Source: Phosphoribacter sp044220725
GTDB taxonomy: Bacteria; Actinomycetota; Actinomycetes; Actinomycetales; Dermatophilaceae
Length of the DNA: 28,336 bases
Direction of reading: 5' to 3'
Assembly (NCBI GenBank): GCA_044220725.1
Contig: JBGAQN010000027.1
Span: 1-28,336 of the forward strand
The notes below the pieces were generated by a model. The model had not been told where the DNA came from. It saw only the letters and a program-made list of their open reading frames with translations, and made no database searches. Shown one piece after another: positions 7,626 through 15,727 of the stretch. Made by a program: the position numbers and the translations under genes. Positions within the stretch are counted from its first letter, which is position 1; each line of letters opens with the position of its first letter.

Positions 7626-8936
7626 ATGGTGACCGACGGCGTGTATTCGCCCGACACCGACCTTGGCCTGCGCTGGTCACTGGATGAGTTGCGCGCGCGA
7701 CAACTCGAGCGGCTGCAGGACACCGTCCGGCGGGTGTATGCCGCCGTCCCCCACTACCGGCAGGCCTTCGACGAGGCGGGGGTGCACCCGGACGACATCC
7801 GGGCGCTCTCTGACATCGCGAAGCTGCCCTTCACCGACAAGGGCACCCTGCGGGACAACTACCCGTTCGGGCTGTTCGCGGTCCCGCGCGACCAGGTCTC
7901 CCGCATCCACGCCAGCAGCGGGACGACCGGCAAGCCGACCGTCGTCGGTTACACCGCCGCGGACATCGACATGTGGAGCGACCTCATGGCCCGCTGCTTG
8001 TATGCCGCCGGCGTGCGGACCGGCGATGTCGTGCACAACTCCTACGGATACGGCCTGTTCACCGGGGGTCTGGGATACCACTACGGCGCCGAGCGGCTCG
8101 GTTGCACGGTTGTCCCCATCGCCGGCGGAATGACCGAGCGGCAGGTCCAACTGATCCGCGACTTCCAACCGCGGGCGACCTTGGTGACGCCGAGCTATTT
8201 CCTGTCGATCCTCGACGAGATGGACCGACAGGGCATGGACCCACGCGAGTCCAGCCTGCGCATCGGCGTGTTCGGCGCTGAGCCGTGGACCCCGGCGATG
8301 CGCGAGGCTGTCGAGACCCGCAGCAGCATCTCGGCCATCGACGAATACGGCTTGTCCGAGGTCATCGGCCCCGGAGTCGCCGGGGAATCGTCCGAGACCA
8401 AGGACGGGCTCAACATCTGGGAGGACTGCTTCTATCCGGAGATCATCGACCCGGTCACCCACGAGGTGCTTCCGGACGGTTCCGAGGGTGAGCTGGTCTT
8501 CACCAGCCTGACCAAGCAGGCCTTCCCGGTGATCCGCTACCGCACCAAGGACCTGTCACGCTTGCTGCCGGGCACGGCATACCCGACGATGCGGCGGATG
8601 GCGAAGGTGACCGGGCGCACCGACGACATGATGATCATCCGCGGCGTCAACGTCTTCCCGACCCAGATCGAGGAGATCATCCTGCGCCAGCCGGGGTTGG
8701 CGCCCTACTTCCAGTGCGTGCTCACCCAGCCGGGCAACATGGTCGAGCTGACGGTCGTCGTCGAGACCTTCGTCCACGAGGAGCCCGAGCGAGCCAACTC
8801 GATCGCTGCCGACGTGTCCCACCAGATCAAGGCGCGGATCGGCACGACCGCCAAGGTGGAGATCCGCGACCCGGGCGGCATCGAACGCTCGGTCGGCAAG
8901 GCTCGCCGGATCGTCGACATGCGGCCCAAAGCCTAA
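7626..8936 (+). CDS. paaK: Phenylacetate-CoA ligase, second copy
   Basis: A 436-residue paralogue of the upstream ligase, identical over long stretches (for example LRDNYPFGLFAVPR and the block from RTDDMMIIRG to EEII). The P-loop ASSGTTGKPT is at about 96-105, and the C-terminal VGKARR lysine and all other ANL motifs are intact, so it should be active. Differences cluster in the middle region that forms the acyl pocket (SRCHMDAVDIYG in copy 1, TRSSISAIDEYG here), in CESAQTKDG versus GESSETKDG, and in the C-terminal domain after residue 370. Different substrate preference is therefore plausible. The ATG at 7626 has AGAGGAG (7611-7617) 8 nt upstream. An open frame extends far upstream through copy 1, but family alignment supports this start. 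Confidence 0.9.
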   Translation: MVTDGVYSPDTDLGLRWSLDELRARQLERLQDTVRRVYAAVPHYRQAFDEAGVHPDDIRALSDIAKLPFTDKGTLRDNYPFGLFAVPRDQVSRIHASSGTTGKPTVVGYTAADIDMWSDLMARCLYAAGVRTGDVVHNSYGYGLFTGGLGYHYGAERLGCTVVPIAGGMTERQVQLIRDFQPRATLVTPSYFLSILDEMDRQGMDPRESSLRIGVFGAEPWTPAMREAVETRSSISAIDEYGLSEVIGPGVAGESSETKDGLNIWEDCFYPEIIDPVTHEVLPDGSEGELVFTSLTKQAFPVIRYRTKDLSRLLPGTAYPTMRRMAKVTGRTDDMMIIRGVNVFPTQIEEIILRQPGLAPYFQCVLTQPGNMVELTVVVETFVHEEPERANSIAADVSHQIKARIGTTAKVEIRDPGGIERSVGKARRIVDMRPKA

Positions 8937-8970
8937 GGTCTCGTCGCGGTCGCGCCGCGGCGGCCGCCCA

Positions 8971-9050
8971 ACCCCCACGGTGGCACTTAAACCGTTCGTC
9001 TGGCAGATACTTCTGCCAAGACAACGGTTTAAGTGCCACCGGTTGGGGGT
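8971..9050. repeat. Dispersed palindromic element, copy 1
   Basis: An almost perfect 62-bp palindrome in the gap after paaK2. The arms GGTGGCACTTAAACCGTT (8979-8996) and its exact complement (9023-9040) enclose inner arms TCTGGCAGA and TCTGCCAAGAC around a TACT loop. A further outer pair, ACCCCCA (8971-8977) and TGGGGGT (9044-9050), extends it. It begins 34-42 bp after the paaK2 stop. Closely related copies occur at 15214-15273 and, degraded, at 26999-27058. It could fold as a very stable hairpin in RNA. The rest of the 295-bp gap up to the next gene holds only a small GTCAT-G-ATGAC palindrome (9166-9176). Confidence 0.9.
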
Positions 9051-9231
9051 CGACGCCTCGTCCCAGTGAGCCGAACCCGGTTCGTGCCCACTCGGCCAGT
9101 CGACGGTGGCTGGTCACAACTTCGCAACGCCCAGTCTCAATGGGTGGATAGCCATCGGGCAGTCGGTCATGATGACACCCGGCCCGGCGGAACGATCCAC
9201 GGGCCCTTCTGGGAGAAAGAAGGCTCGCGAC

Positions 9232-10242
9232 GTGGCGATGGCCCCAACCCCGGGCGCCCCAAGCGACGCGATCGGCGTGAACCCAGACCCGACCCATCCT
9301 CAAGCCGATCCTGCGACCGCTATCCAGGGACGCTCGCTCGGCCAGATCGCCTGGCGACGGCTACGGCGGGATCGGGTGGCCATCACCGGTGGCGCGGTCG
9401 TCTGCCTATTGATGATCGTGGCGATCTTCGCCCCCCAGATCGTCTCGCTCTTCGGCAGCCCGCCGAACGAGCCGCACTATGAGCTCGTCGACACCGCTAA
9501 TGGCACCCTCGCGCCATTGGGTTCCTGGGGCGGGATGTCCCGGGAACACCTCATGGGAGTGGAACCGGTCAACGGGCGGGACATCTTCAGCCGTGTCGTC
9601 TACGGGTCGCGGATCTCGTTGCTCATCGCCGTCTTCGCGACCTTGCTGTCCGTGCTCATCGGCTCGACTCTGGGCATCATCGCCGGCTTCGTTGGCGGCT
9701 GGGTCGATGCCGTCATCTCGCGGGCGATGGACATCTTCCTCGCCTTCCCGCTCCTGGTCTTCGCCATCGCCCTGGCCGGGATCGTCCCGGACACCGCTTT
9801 CGGCCTCAGCGGCGACACGATGCGGGTCGTCATGCTCATCTTCATCATCGGCTTCTTCAACTGGCCCTACATCGGCCGGATCGTTCGGGGCCAGACCCTG
9901 TCGATCCGCGAGCGCGAGTTCGTCGACGCCGCCCGCAGCCTCGGTGCACGCACCCCGCGCATCCTGTCCAAGGAAATCCTGCCCAACCTGGTGGGGCCGA
10001 TCCTCGTCTACTCCACCTTGCTCATCCCCTCGAACATCCTCTTCGAAGCAGCGCTGTCCTTCCTCGGCGTCGGCATCCAGCCGCCGACCGCGACCTGGGG
10101 CGGCATGCTGTCGGACGCCGTCAACTTCTACACGTTGCCGACGTTCATGCTTTGGCCGGGAATGGCCATCTTTGTCACGGTGCTGGCCTTCAACCTTTTC
10201 GGTGACGGCCTGCGTGACGCCCTCGACCACCGCGCTCGATAG
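9232..10242 (+). CDS. dppC: Peptide/nickel-type ABC transporter permease (DppC-like)
   Basis: A 336-residue inner-membrane permease of the DppC/OppC type. An N-terminal cytoplasmic Pro-rich tail of about 35 residues is followed by IAWRRLRRDRVAITGGAVVCLLMI, the typical OppC_N opening with the first helix. After a periplasmic segment come five more helices. The EAA docking loop is FVDAARSLGARTPRILSKEILPN, and LSFLGVGIQPPTATWGGML is a family hallmark. I chose the GTG at 9232 because GAGAAAGAAGG (about 9213-9223) is 8 nt upstream; an ATG at 9238 is the alternative. It is the first gene of a five-gene importer operon, whereas the C-type permease normally follows the B-type. The gene symbol indicates family only. 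Confidence 0.88.
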   Translation: MAMAPTPGAPSDAIGVNPDPTHPQADPATAIQGRSLGQIAWRRLRRDRVAITGGAVVCLLMIVAIFAPQIVSLFGSPPNEPHYELVDTANGTLAPLGSWGGMSREHLMGVEPVNGRDIFSRVVYGSRISLLIAVFATLLSVLIGSTLGIIAGFVGGWVDAVISRAMDIFLAFPLLVFAIALAGIVPDTAFGLSGDTMRVVMLIFIIGFFNWPYIGRIVRGQTLSIREREFVDAARSLGARTPRILSKEILPNLVGPILVYSTLLIPSNILFEAALSFLGVGIQPPTATWGGMLSDAVNFYTLPTFMLWPGMAIFVTVLAFNLFGDGLRDALDHRAR

Positions 10243-10283
10243 CGCGGCAGGACCCCACAGTTGAGAAGGGTGAAGGAACACAC

Positions 10284-12059
10284 ATGACTGGACGCAGATT
10301 CCGAAGCGCCGTGGCCGCCAGCGCCATGATCGCGCTCGGCCTCGCCGCCTGCAGTTCGGGCGGATCCACTGCGACGACCACCGGGTCGGCCAGCGGGGCC
10401 GGCGGCGCAGCGACCGCAGCGGCCTTTGACGCCGCGAACGGCAAGATCTTCAACCCGTCCACGAAGAAGGGCGGGATCATCAAGATGGCCGACGAGGGGG
10501 AGCCGGACAGCACCGACCCCGGCGACTCCTACTACGGCTACACCTGGGACCTCATGCGCCTCTACGGCCGCGGCCTGGTGATGTTCGACATCGCTCCCGG
10601 TGACGGCAGCAGCAAGCTGTCCGGAGACCTGGCCGAGGCCCTTGGCGTCGCGACCGACAACGCCAAGACCTGGACCTACAAGCTCAAGTCCGGGCTCAAG
10701 TTCGAGGATGGCACCGCGATCACGTCCAAGGACGTCAAGTACGCGATCACGCGGACCCTGGACAAGGACGTCTTCCCGGACTCGCCGACCTACTTCGATG
10801 ACATGCTCGCCTGGCCGGCCGACTACAAGGGTGCCTACAAGTCCAAGGGTGTCAACACCGACTCGGCGATCTCGACCCCTGACGACAAGACGATCGTCTT
10901 CCACTTGAAGAACTCGTTCTCGGGCTTCGACTACCTCATGACGACCTCGCAGTCCTACCCGGTCCCCGAGGCCAAGGACACCGGCGCGAAGTACAAGGAG
11001 CACCCGATCAGCTCGGGCCCCTACATGTTCGACAAGTACGAGGCCGGCAAGATGTTCACCCTCAAGCGCAACCCCAACTGGGACCCGGCGACCGACCCGC
11101 AGCGTAAGGCGCTGCCGGACGGCTACGAGTACTCCATGAACGTCAACCAGGAGGACATCGACAACCGGGTGATCTCCGGTGACCTCGATATCCACGTGAC
11201 CGGCACGGGCGTCACCCCGGCCACCCAGACCAAGGTGCTCGCCGACCCGGCCCTCAAGGCCCGCGCCGACAACCCCACGATTGCCCGCCTGTGGTACACC
11301 TCGATCGTCTCGACGGTTGCTCCGCTGGACAACAAGGACTGCCGCCTGGCCGTGATGTACGCGATGGACCGCACGGCATACCAGATCGCCTATGGCGGCC
11401 AGTTCGCCGGTGGCGCGATCGCGCACTCACTGATGCCGGCCCTTATCCCCGGCGCGCTCAAGGACGACATGTACCCGCGCGCGGACGACAAGGCTGACCT
11501 GGCCAAGGCCAAGGAGCACCTCACCAAGTGCGGCAAGCCGGATGGCTTCGAGACGAACATGGCCTTCCGCAACGAGCGCCCGAAGGAGAAGGCCGTTGCC
11601 GAGGCCTTCCAGGCACAGCTCGCCAAGGTCGGCATCAAGGTCACACCGAAGGGCTTCTCGAAGAAGGACTACTTCTCGACGTATGCCGGCAACCCGCCCT
11701 ACGTCAAGGCCAACAACCTCGGCCTGGTCGCCAACGGCTGGGGCGCGGACTGGAACGATGGCTTTGGCTTCCTCTCGCAGATCACCGACAGCCGGGTCAT
11801 CCGGGACACCGGTGGCAGCTCCAACGCCTCGGTCCGCATCCCCGAGGTCGACGCGATGCTGGACAAGGCTGCCGTCGAGCTCGACACGGCCAAGCGCGAG
11901 GCGCTCTACCAGGCGATCGACAAGAAGGTCATGGAAGAAGCCGTCATCTTCCCGGGCCTGCACGCCAAGTCCCTCCTGCTGCGCGGCAAGAACCTGACGA
12001 ACGTCTTCGTCAACCAGGCGTACGGCATGTACGACTACACCGCGCTCGGCAAGGCCTGA
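10284..12059 (+). CDS. dppA: Peptide ABC transporter substrate-binding lipoprotein (SBP family 5)
   Basis: A 591-residue family-5 extracellular binding lipoprotein for peptides or similar solutes. The lipobox LAAC puts the acylated Cys at 23, followed by a Ser/Gly/Thr-rich linker. The mature domain starts around KKGGIIKMADEGEPDSTDPG and includes KTWTYKLKSGLKFEDGTAITSKDVKYAITRTL split over the typical block, with the SSGPYMFDKYEAGK segment and the DCRLAVMYAMDRTAYQ segment diagnostic of the family. GAAGGA (10272-10277) lies 6-7 nt before the ATG. It sits between the two permease genes. Abundant translation is suggested by a strongly biased codon set (AAG, GAC, ACC, CTC). The ligand cannot be assigned. 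Confidence 0.9.
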   Translation: MTGRRFRSAVAASAMIALGLAACSSGGSTATTTGSASGAGGAATAAAFDAANGKIFNPSTKKGGIIKMADEGEPDSTDPGDSYYGYTWDLMRLYGRGLVMFDIAPGDGSSKLSGDLAEALGVATDNAKTWTYKLKSGLKFEDGTAITSKDVKYAITRTLDKDVFPDSPTYFDDMLAWPADYKGAYKSKGVNTDSAISTPDDKTIVFHLKNSFSGFDYLMTTSQSYPVPEAKDTGAKYKEHPISSGPYMFDKYEAGKMFTLKRNPNWDPATDPQRKALPDGYEYSMNVNQEDIDNRVISGDLDIHVTGTGVTPATQTKVLADPALKARADNPTIARLWYTSIVSTVAPLDNKDCRLAVMYAMDRTAYQIAYGGQFAGGAIAHSLMPALIPGALKDDMYPRADDKADLAKAKEHLTKCGKPDGFETNMAFRNERPKEKAVAEAFQAQLAKVGIKVTPKGFSKKDYFSTYAGNPPYVKANNLGLVANGWGADWNDGFGFLSQITDSRVIRDTGGSSNASVRIPEVDAMLDKAAVELDTAKREALYQAIDKKVMEEAVIFPGLHAKSLLLRGKNLTNVFVNQAYGMYDYTALGKA

Positions 12060-12104
12060 CGATCCCCGTTTCCCACGCTCGCCGCTTGCGGTGAGCCAAC
12101 CCGG

Positions 12105-12132
12105 GTGGCCGGCTCCTTCGGGGGCCGGCCAC
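12105..12132 (+). terminator. GC-rich stem-loop between dppA and dppB
   Basis: GTGGCCGGC (12105-12113) pairs exactly with GCCGGCCAC (12124-12132) around a 10-nt loop. It lacks a U-run, so it is more likely a partial terminator or 3' stabiliser that raises binding-protein mRNA over the permease and ATPase genes downstream, as is common after dppA/oppA genes. The dppB ribosome-binding sequence GAGGAG follows directly. Confidence 0.55.
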
Positions 12133-12145
12133 TCGAGGAGATCTT

Positions 12146-13159
12146 GTGGTGACCTATGTGTTGCGCCGCCTCATCGCGGCGGCCGGTCTGCTCGTCGTCG
12201 TGAGCATGATCGTTTTCGCGATCTTCTACCTGTTCCCACGGTGGGCAGGTGCGACACCGGAGACCCTGGCGACCCGTTACGTCGGGCGCACCGCGAATGC
12301 CGAGACTGTGCACCTGGCGGCCCAGCGCCTGGGCTTCTACGACCCCATCTGGGTGCAGTACTGGAACTGGTTCAGATCGATCTTCACCGGGATGGACTAC
12401 GACCTCGGCACGAGCATCGAGCGCTGTCCGGCGCCGTGCTTCGGATACTCCTTCCAATCCAAGACCCCGGTGTGGCCGGATCTGTTGGACCGGGCGCCGG
12501 TCACCTTCTCGTTGGCCGCCGGTGCCTCGATCTTGTGGCTGATCGTCGGAGTCGGCGTCGGCGTGCTCTCGGCACTTCGCCGCGGGTCGATCTTCGACCG
12601 CGCGGCGATGTCGGTGGCGTTGGCCGGTGTGTCGTTGCCGATCTTCTTCACTGGCCTCGTCGGGCTGGCCTTCCTCGCCTATCAGTGGCGCATCTTCGCC
12701 CCTGGCGGTTCCTATACCCCGATCACCGAAAGCCCGACCCAATGGGCCTACAACCTCTTGCTGCCGTGGCTCGTGCTCGCCTTCGTCTTCTCGGCCCAAT
12801 ACGCGCGGCTCACCCGCGCCGGCATGCTTGAGACGATGAGTGAGGACTACATCCGCACGGCTCGTGCCAAAGGGTTGTCCGAGAGCCGCGTCGTGGCCAA
12901 ACACGGGTTGCGCGGGGCACTGACCCCCATCGTGACGATCTTCGGCCTCGATCTGGGGCTCTTGCTGGGCGGCGCCGTGCTCACCGAAAAGACCTTCTCG
13001 CTCAACGGCCTGGGCAAATACACCGTCGACGCCATCGGCAATCAGGACCTGCCCCGGATCCTCGGGGTGACGATGCTCGCCGCATTCTTCATCGTCCTGT
13101 CCAACCTGGTCGTCGACTTGCTGTATGCCGTTGTCGACCCGAGGGTGCGCACCTCATGA
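12146..13159 (+). CDS. dppB: Peptide/nickel-type ABC transporter permease (DppB-like)
   Basis: A 337-residue inner-membrane permease. The N-terminus VVTYVLRRLIAAAGLLVVVSMIVF is the standard DppB first helix. The long periplasmic segment contains an unusual Cys pair (IERCPAPCFGY), which could form a disulphide. Further helices follow, with the EAA loop DYIRTARAKGLSESRVVAKHGLRGALTP split across the cytoplasmic face, and the FSLNGLGKYTVDAI block conserved in the family. Start choices are GTG 12146 or GTG 12149; GAGGAG (12135-12140) is 5 or 8 nt upstream, so 12149 is slightly better spaced. The stop overlaps the start of the ATPase gene by 4 nt. Confidence 0.87.
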   Translation: MVTYVLRRLIAAAGLLVVVSMIVFAIFYLFPRWAGATPETLATRYVGRTANAETVHLAAQRLGFYDPIWVQYWNWFRSIFTGMDYDLGTSIERCPAPCFGYSFQSKTPVWPDLLDRAPVTFSLAAGASILWLIVGVGVGVLSALRRGSIFDRAAMSVALAGVSLPIFFTGLVGLAFLAYQWRIFAPGGSYTPITESPTQWAYNLLLPWLVLAFVFSAQYARLTRAGMLETMSEDYIRTARAKGLSESRVVAKHGLRGALTPIVTIFGLDLGLLLGGAVLTEKTFSLNGLGKYTVDAIGNQDLPRILGVTMLAAFFIVLSNLVVDLLYAVVDPRVRTS

Positions 13160-14172
13160 GCTTTCTCGAGGTCGCAGATCTGCGAGTCCACTTCCCCACC
13201 GACGATGGCCTGGTCAAGAGTGTCGACGGGCTGAGCTTTGCCCTCGATCGCGGCCGCACACTCGGCATCGTCGGCGAGTCGGGGTCGGGCAAATCGGTGA
13301 CGAGTCTGTCGATCATGGGCTTGCACAAGCCCGGCAGCGTCCAGATGAGCGGGAGCATCCGGGTCGGCGAGGACGAGTTGGTCGGTGCCTCGCCCGCACA
13401 CGTCCGATCATTGCGCGGCAAGCGGATGGCGATGATCTTCCAGGACCCGCTCTCGGCAATGCACCCCTTCTACACGGTGGGCAACCAGATCATCGAGGCC
13501 TATCTGGTCCACAACAAGGTTTCCCGCAAGACTGCCCGTACGCACGCCATCGACATGCTCAACCGGGTCGGCATCCCGCAGGCGGCGACGCGGATCGACG
13601 ACTATCCGCACCAGTTCTCCGGTGGGATGAGGCAGCGGGCGATGATCGCCATGGCGTTGTCGTGTGACCCCGACTTGCTCATTGCCGACGAGCCGACGAC
13701 GGCGCTGGACGTCACCGTTCAGGCCCAGATCCTCGACCTCATCCGGGGTTTGCAGCAAGAGTTCAACTCTGCAGTCATCATCATCACTCACGACCTCGGG
13801 GTGGTCGCCGAACTCGCCGACGACATCATGGTTATGTATGCCGGTCGTTCGGTCGAATATGCCTCTGCCGACGAGGTTTTCGGTCGCCCGCAACACCCCT
13901 ACACGTGGGGCCTGCTGGGGAGTATGCCGCGTCTGGACCGCAAGCCGACCGATCGGTTACTGCCGATCACCGGGACGCCGCCGTCGCTGATCCAGGTGCC
14001 GCGGGGCTGCCCGTTCCATCCCCGCTGCGCCCATCGTGACCACGTTGGCGTTCGGTGCTCGACCGAACGCCCGGGGTTCCGGGAGACCCTGCCCGCACAC
14101 CACATCGCGTGTCACCTCCCCGATGTCGAGCGTGATCGGATCTGGACCGACGAGATCGAGCCGAAGCTATGA
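13156..14172 (+). CDS. dppD: Peptide ABC transporter ATP-binding protein (DppD-like)
   Basis: A 338-residue ATPase. Walker A GESGSGKS is at 40-47, the Q-loop FQDP at 95-98, the signature FSGGM at 154-158 and Walker B LLIADE at 174-179. The switch His is in IIITHDLGVVAE. The C-terminal oligopeptide-transporter extension is present with its cysteines (RGCPFHPRCAHRD and, later, AHHIACH), which in DppD/DppF-type proteins are thought to hold an iron-sulfur cluster. It would pair with the next gene product as a heterodimeric motor. ATGA overlap at its start and another 4-nt overlap at its end show tight coupling. Confidence 0.9.
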   Translation: MSFLEVADLRVHFPTDDGLVKSVDGLSFALDRGRTLGIVGESGSGKSVTSLSIMGLHKPGSVQMSGSIRVGEDELVGASPAHVRSLRGKRMAMIFQDPLSAMHPFYTVGNQIIEAYLVHNKVSRKTARTHAIDMLNRVGIPQAATRIDDYPHQFSGGMRQRAMIAMALSCDPDLLIADEPTTALDVTVQAQILDLIRGLQQEFNSAVIIITHDLGVVAELADDIMVMYAGRSVEYASADEVFGRPQHPYTWGLLGSMPRLDRKPTDRLLPITGTPPSLIQVPRGCPFHPRCAHRDHVGVRCSTERPGFRETLPAHHIACHLPDVERDRIWTDEIEPKL

Positions 14173-15224
14173 CCCTGTTGAGCGTGAGTGGGCTTACCAA
14201 GCACTTCCCCATCCGCAAGGGGCTGTTGCAGCGTCAGGTTGGCGCTGTCCAAGCTGTCGACGGGGTGAGTTTCGAGGTTGCCAAGGGCGAGACGCTTTCC
14301 CTCGTCGGCGAGTCCGGCTGCGGCAAGACGACGACCGGACGGATGATCACCCGGTTGCTGGAGCCCACCTCCGGGTCCATCGTCTTCGACGGTCGCGACA
14401 TCACGCACGTGGGCATGGGGGCGCTTCGGCCGTTACGCCGTGACGTCCAGATGATCTTCCAGGACCCCTACAACTCGCTGAATCCGCGGCATACCGTCGG
14501 GACGATCGTCGCGGCGCCGTTCTACATCCAGGGCATCAAGACCGAGCACGGCACCAAGCGGGCGGTCCAGGAGCTCCTTGAGCTCGTCGGGCTGTCCCCG
14601 GAGCACTACAACCGGTATCCGCATGAGTTTTCCGGCGGGCAACGCCAGCGGATCGGGATCGCCAGGTCGTTGGCGCTGCGGCCGCGACTCATCGTTGCCG
14701 ATGAACCCGTCTCGGCCCTGGATGTCTCGATCCAAGCGCAGGTCGTCAACCTTCTCGAAGACCTGCAGAACGAGCTCGATCTCACCTACATCGTCATCGC
14801 CCATGACCTGTCGGTCGTGCGGCACATGTCCGACCGAGTGGCGGTCATGTATCTCGGGAACCTCGTCGAGTTGGCCGACCGGGATGCTCTCTACGAGTCG
14901 CCGCGGCACCCATATACGAAGGCCCTGCTGTCCGCGGTCCCGATCCCGGACACGGCCCGGCGTCACCACCGAGACCGGATCCGGTTGGAGGGCGATGTCC
15001 CTAGCCCGGTCAACCCCCCGTCGGGATGCCGGTTCCACACTCGGTGTTGGAAGGCGACCGAGGTATGCCGAACCGAGGTCCCCGCGCTGCGGGAACTGGC
15101 CCCAGCCCACCACGTCGCCTGCCACCACCCCGAAGAGCCAGCAACGGTCGCCCCAGCCCCAGCGCCCGCCTCCGCCTCCGCTCCCGCTCCCGCTCCCGCT
15201 CCCGCTCCCTCAAGTGGCACTTAG
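14169..15224 (+). CDS. dppF: Peptide ABC transporter ATP-binding protein (DppF-like) with an Ala-Pro tail
   Basis: A 351-residue ATPase and the last gene of the importer operon. Walker A GESGCGKT is at 47-54, and FQDPYNSLNPRHTVG, the FSGGQRQRIGIARSLAL signature block and LIVADEPVSALD follow. The C-terminal Cys-rich oligopeptide extension (SGCRFHTRCWKATEVCR, HHVACHHP) is intact. It then ends in about 20 residues of alternating Ala-Pro/Ser (APAPASASAPAPAP) encoded by CCCGCT-like hexamer repeats. The last codons SSGT and the TAG stop lie inside copy 2 of the dispersed palindromic element, so the native C-terminus has probably been altered by repeat expansion and element insertion. Confidence 0.9.
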   Translation: MTLLSVSGLTKHFPIRKGLLQRQVGAVQAVDGVSFEVAKGETLSLVGESGCGKTTTGRMITRLLEPTSGSIVFDGRDITHVGMGALRPLRRDVQMIFQDPYNSLNPRHTVGTIVAAPFYIQGIKTEHGTKRAVQELLELVGLSPEHYNRYPHEFSGGQRQRIGIARSLALRPRLIVADEPVSALDVSIQAQVVNLLEDLQNELDLTYIVIAHDLSVVRHMSDRVAVMYLGNLVELADRDALYESPRHPYTKALLSAVPIPDTARRHHRDRIRLEGDVPSPVNPPSGCRFHTRCWKATEVCRTEVPALRELAPAHHVACHHPEEPATVAPAPAPASASAPAPAPAPAPSSGT

Positions 15225-15273
15225 ACCGTTGTTCTGGCAGATACATCTGCCAGAACAACGGTTTAAGTGCCAC
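15214..15273. repeat. Dispersed palindromic element, copy 2
   Basis: A 60-bp palindrome: GTGGCACTTAGACCGTT (15214-15230) and GTTCTGGCAGA (15231-15241), loop TACA, then TCTGCCAGAAC (15246-15256) and AACGGTTTAAGTGCCAC (15257-15273). Only one position in the arms is unpaired, the G of TTAGACC, and that base creates the TAG stop codon of dppF. The arms match copy 1 almost base for base. It lies between dppF and the next gene. Confidence 0.92.
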
Positions 15274-15331
15274 CGAACGACGCGTCCAGTTAGGCGGTCG
15301 ACCCCCGCCACTGCACCGCTAGAGTCACAGG

Positions 15332-15715
15332 ATGCAGGCCGACCCGGGCGGTGAGTGGACGTGGTCCGATGCGTGGGTGTTGGCCGCGACGCCCGATGCC
15401 TCGACTGGTTGCTCGTTGAGCGACCTGATCCGCACCGCCGACGGGATTAACCACGCCATCGTGACGCTCGATGAGTTGGCCGGCGGGCTCGGGGCGTTGC
15501 TGGCGGCGGGGCTGGTCGACGTCCAGGGCGACCTCATTCGTACGACGGAGGCCGGTCAGCGGGTCAAGAAGCACTGGAAGAACGGTCTGTTCGGCTGGAG
15601 CCGCTCCTTGCTGCCCCGACTGCGAAAGATCCCCCGTCCCGCGGAGCGGTTCGAGATCTCCCCAGCCGAGTATGACGCCGCCGTCGCGGCATACCTGCGC
15701 CGCGTCCCCCGTTGA
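15332..15715 (+). CDS. Hypothetical protein, possibly winged-helix-like
   Basis: A 127-residue soluble protein that I do not recognise. Residues 28-75 (SLSDLIRTADGINHAIVTLDELAGGLGALLAAGLV then DLIRTTEAGQRVKKHW) have the spacing of a winged helix-turn-helix: helices, then a GLV turn and a wing ending in T..G. The C-terminal half is basic (WSRSLLPRLRKIPRP) and ends in a helix (SPAEYDAAVAAYLRRV). TAGAGT (15320-15325) lies 6 nt upstream of the ATG, and there is no good Shine-Dalgarno, so a leaderless message is possible. It is convergent with the MFS gene, 12 nt apart. High third-position GC supports it being real. Confidence 0.65.
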   Translation: MQADPGGEWTWSDAWVLAATPDASTGCSLSDLIRTADGINHAIVTLDELAGGLGALLAAGLVDVQGDLIRTTEAGQRVKKHWKNGLFGWSRSLLPRLRKIPRPAERFEISPAEYDAAVAAYLRRVPR

Positions 15716-15726
15716 TCGCTCAACGG
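15709..15726. terminator. Stem-loop between convergent genes
   Basis: CCGTTGA (15709-15715, including the stop codon of the upstream gene) pairs exactly with TCAACGG (15720-15726) around a TCGC tetraloop. It fills the 12-bp gap between the convergent hypothetical and MFS genes and could act in both directions. No U-tract is present, so efficiency is uncertain. Confidence 0.5.
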
Positions 15727-15727
15727 T

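Noticed and set aside
5231..7723. Very long minus-strand open frame (about 830 codons) across the GNAT gene and paaK1
   Set aside because: Only its last 282 codons (from 6079) have a recognisable fold. The upstream part is the complement of paaK1, whose motifs are unmistakable; high GC makes antisense frames open.
8971..9050. Palindromic element as an ordinary intrinsic terminator
   Set aside because: No U-tract follows either copy 1 or copy 2, and the same long sequence recurs at three loci, which a simple terminator would not need; a terminator function in addition is still possible.
10128..11426. Minus-strand open frame of 432 codons opposite the peptide-binding protein gene
   Set aside because: No recognisable motif, and the plus strand encodes a complete family-5 binding lipoprotein with lipobox.
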